Source: Polytrichum commune (taxonomy: Eukaryota; Streptophyta; Polytrichopsida; Polytrichales; Polytrichaceae). Taken from it: a DNA stretch of 64,000 bases. This document shows positions 58,280 to 64,000 of the stretch, piece after piece. The stretch covers positions 19,654,001-19,718,000 of the forward strand of contig OX485806.1 of the NCBI GenBank assembly GCA_950295325.1, read 5' to 3'. How positions within the stretch are numbered: the first letter of the stretch is position 1; each line of letters starts with the position of its first letter. The translations under genes were made by a program, and so were the position numbers. Below the pieces are notes generated by a model that searched no databases, was not told the DNA's origin, and was given only the letters and a program-made list of their open reading frames with translations.

Positions 58280-58650
58280 CACTAAAAATGATATTTAGTG
58301 TAACCAATTGTAATCGTCTTGCTCAATACTAATTGTAAACCGCGGTGTAATGTCACCAACACTAAATGTTAACCCGACATTATTGTTCATTCCTTGTAAT
58401 TCTTTCGGGGGATTATAGATTTACAGTGTTGCAATTGTTGTCACTTACCAACTGATTATTTTTCATCCAAATTTCAATCATTCATGACAACATTTCATCA
58501 CACGTTGCCTCCAAGAGAAGGTAGGGTTTTTGCCAATGGATGACCTCATCCCTCATCCATGACAAGATTTCTTCACTTATTCATAAGAAGTGTCATCTGA
58601 AAAGTTACCTGAATGACATAAAATACCATGTGACACTAAATCCCATACAT
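58280..58650 (-). mobile_element. MITE family B copy (reverse)
   Basis: Left end ACACTAAAAATGATATTTAG; right part CATGTGACACTAAATCCCAT. Internal sequence is complementary to 3789-4168 (GGATGACCTCATCCCTCATC region). Confidence 0.75.
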
Positions 58651-59029
58651 ACTAGGGATTGTCACACCTCTTTCTTTTCATTCTCGGAGAATGAAGAATG
58701 GGGACGTGGCACGCTCTCCTTGAATGGCGGAGGGCTCATTCTTGGAGAATGGAGAATGGAGAATAATGGAAAAAACTTCTTCTCCTCCACAGGTGAAGAA
58801 TGGTTGGAGAATAATGGAGAAAATTTCTTCTCCTCTACGGGTGAAGAATGGAGAATGGAGAAAACTTTTTGTGCGAAGGTTTTACTGTTTTTCACCTGGG
58901 ATCGCTTCTTTTTGAAGCGAGTGAATAAAGCGTGTGAATAAAGCACAAATTCTAAGCGGGCGGCAATGGTAATTCCCATTCACCAGTCTCCCATTCTCCA
59001 TTCACCGAGGAGGTGTGACAACCCCTACT
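58651..59029. mobile_element. MITE family M with TAGGGATTGTCACACCTC ends
   Basis: Left TAGGGATTGTCACACCTC; right GAGGTGTGACAACCCCTA. Arms rich in GGAGAATG and CATTCTCC repeats follow. TAGGG starts are known in hAT elements, but no 8-bp duplication was visible. It abuts the right end of a family B copy. Confidence 0.75.
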
Positions 59030-59476
59030 GTAGTTGACTGCATTTTCACAATCAGGGAGACGTCTTTGAGCAAGGGCAACGTCTTTACCAACTTTTGTTG
59101 ACCCAGTGGAACAATGCCAACGTCGACGACGAAAAAATCGCTGCAGGTCAATGAAATCATGCAAAAAAGCAGATTTGGAAGTCGCAGATGATGTGCTTCC
59201 AACCTGCCACCTGTTTATGGAATTAATCGACTGCGGAGAATGAGGTTGTGGGAGGTGAATCCGGTGACCCAGGAATCGGTGGGAGTTGATTTCGAGGGAA
59301 GGGATCGGAAAGGGATCCACCGGACTTGAAACTGGCAAGAATTCACACCAGAACTGTGCATCTTCTGGAGCTCCAAACACAGGGCGTCGCAAAATAATTT
59401 CAGCAAGCTCATGGTTGCGGCGAACCAAGCTCTGGGCCTCAAACGCTGCGCTGGAGAAGATAGCGGTGTTCGGCAC
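58952..59476 (-). CDS. Hypothetical ORF, divergent from the reductase gene
   Basis: A 174-codon minus-strand frame with ATG at 59474-59476. The first ~120 codons lie in unique, GC-richer DNA and read like ordinary protein (AAFEAQSLVRRNHELAEIIL, then a Pro-rich part). The last ~26 codons run into MITE family M, so at least the C-terminus is not original. It lies head to head with the reductase gene at 640 bp. It may be a first exon of an unknown gene whose splice donor lies before the MITE. No domain was recognised. Confidence 0.3.
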   Translation of the reverse strand: MPNTAIFSSAAFEAQSLVRRNHELAEIILRRPVFGAPEDAQFWCEFLPVSSPVDPFPIPSLEINSHRFLGHRIHLPQPHSPQSINSINRWQVGSTSSATSKSAFLHDFIDLQRFFRRRRWHCSTGSTKVGKDVALAQRRLPDCENAVNYSRGCHTSSVNGEWETGEWELPLPPA

Positions 59477-60114
59477 CTAGAAGCCGGTTCCCCTAATTAA
59501 CTTGTCTTGTTTGAAGTTGCATTCGAGTTTGAGATTCAAGACACAGACGTGTGGTAAGAAGATATTGAGATTGACATCAATTCTTCACTCACATTCTTTG
59601 AGGACATAACATCAAAGCAGACACAATACTTGATGCTCATCAATTTCCCTTAAAGCAGGATTATCATTTTATAATCTGTACGAGAATGGAAACTGTGTAA
59701 TGGAGTTCTTCGCGTCGACGGTTGATTCACGATAGGGGGGCTTACCCAATTTAGGTTTTTCTTTTGGCACTCTGACTCTGAGGCTCACCGTACTTGCTTC
59801 TAGGGATTATTAAAACCCCAAGTCGATGATTTGTATGTTGAGGAGAATCGATCTACAATTCCGACAAGCTTTATTCCTAATACCTCTTTCTTTCTTTCAT
59901 TCTTTCTGGAGCAGGTGCAGGAAGGAAAATAGCTTTGTTTACCATCATATTCCACCAAATTGTGCATCTAGGTGAGATTTGATCTTTGGTACAAAACTGA
60001 GGAAATCACTTACGTCATGTTCCTGTAGTGGATTCTTGTTGCCTTCATTCCAATCAAGAACCAAGGGTTAATCAAGTGTGGTGATGCAGGAATTAATTAG
60101 GTTTACGTTACAAA
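59477..60114. promoter_or_regulatory. Upstream region of the reductase gene
   Basis: Holds the promoter and 5' UTR of the + strand gene at 60115 and, if the ORF before it is real, a bidirectional promoter. No certain TATA box was seen; a T/C-rich tract lies at 59884-59907. Confidence 0.4.
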
Positions 60115-63344
<3,230 letters not shown>

Positions 63345-64000
63345 GTATGAATCTTACTCTCCAAACCTTCACTCATAAAATTCTTGAGCCTTGTTTGAGC
63401 CTTGTGAAGATGGATCCAGTTTCTCAAAGAACCAATCTCCAAGAATAGGGGCTCATTTCTAGAACTGAATGTTGAGCATAGACTAGTGGTCTAACAGTCC
63501 TCACTTCATTGTTACCTATCTTAGGACATGAAGCCATTGCACATTTTAATTGTAGGTCGAATTCGAAAAAAAGTGCAAGAAGGATGCACATGGGATATCC
63601 ATTGTGCAGACCTCCAAGAAGCAGATCATGACAAACCTTTAAACTCATATATTAACATTGATTCAATCACATCAAACTACACCATTGAATCAATGACTAC
63701 CAAACATTGGGTTGCAATTTTAATCTTTTATTTCTATACTTTGTACCTGCAAGACCTAAAAGGTTGAACTATGAGCTGATTTAATGTGGAATGAATCATT
63801 AGCAAACTGTTGAGGTAGCAATGAAAAAATATCAGACCTTGAAGGATGTGCATCAACACTAAAAGCTGGTCACTTGCATTTTGAGATGATCTCATGGTCC
63901 ACCCCAATGCTTGCTCAGAGGTTTGTATACAGAACCTTGTTGGTCATATGTAGTTAACGTAGGCGACCCTTATTCAGTTACTTCTCAATTTAGGACACCG
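63345..64000 (+). other. Intron 4 of the reductase, to the window edge
   Basis: The donor GTATGA follows exon 4. No sequence matching the next part of the protein (the FPKGIDIYFENVGG-type segment) was found before 64000. A poorly conserved frame at 63528-63767 shows no reductase motif. Confidence 0.7.

Noticed and set aside
63528-63767. 79-codon frame after exon 4 of the reductase, tested as exon 5
   Set aside because: It lacks the glycine-rich FENVGG-type segment expected next in this family and no acceptor fits the phase.

Overview
This window is plant nuclear DNA: genes are split by GT-AG introns, gene density is very low, and most of the sequence is AT-rich and full of short DNA transposons, foldback elements and a few retroelements. 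Three protein-coding genes can be assembled exon by exon. All three are on the + strand and in the right-hand 26 kb. They are a 12-exon SPX-MFS vacuolar phosphate transporter of the VPT/PHT5 type (38181-44833, 725 aa, complete), a two-exon microsomal glutathione S-transferase 3 of the MAPEG family (49531-50534, 145 aa, complete), and the first four coding exons of an NADPH-dependent 2-alkenal (double-bond) reductase (60115-63344, cut by the window edge). SPX-MFS transporters of this layout and reductases of this type place the source among land plants. I cannot name the clade from sequence alone.

Layout. 1-2.9 kb: the 3' end of a decayed LINE, visibly more GC-rich than its surroundings. 2.9-16 kb: no gene; MITEs, a three-unit ~490-bp tandem repeat, a 5S-rRNA-like segment, a SINE copy and a long near-perfect hairpin. 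16.8-18.2 kb: a dead PIF/Harbinger transposase. 18-36 kb: more MITEs, including a three-level nest at 22.6-23.9 kb, then a degenerate ~190-bp tandem repeat split by an Emigrant/pogo-like element, ending just upstream of the transporter. 38-45 kb: the transporter, with three MITE-like insertions in its introns. 49.5-52 kb: the MAPEG gene followed by decayed tandem copies of its own tail. 52-59.5 kb: a tRNA-derived SINE with a clear target-site duplication, then a row of MITEs. 60-64 kb: the reductase, with repeats in its introns.

The three genes do not form an operon or an evident pathway. They act separately: phosphate loading of the vacuole, membrane-bound peroxide/xenobiotic detoxification, and reduction of reactive alkenals. 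The last two both fit oxidative-stress defence, but their proximity is probably incidental.

The most interesting biology is in the mobile DNA. At least six MITE types here have TTA/TAA flanks and GGG/GGGCC-like ends, the insertion signature of PIF/Harbinger, and a Harbinger transposase relic lies in the same window. I found no previously undescribed multi-gene system. The strongest unusual observations are the tandemly repeated MAPEG tail, the nested and empty-site evidence for MITE insertion, the 5S-like segment, the hairpin at 15.8 kb and paired foldbacks in two introns of the transporter. All boundaries come from reading the sequence by eye.
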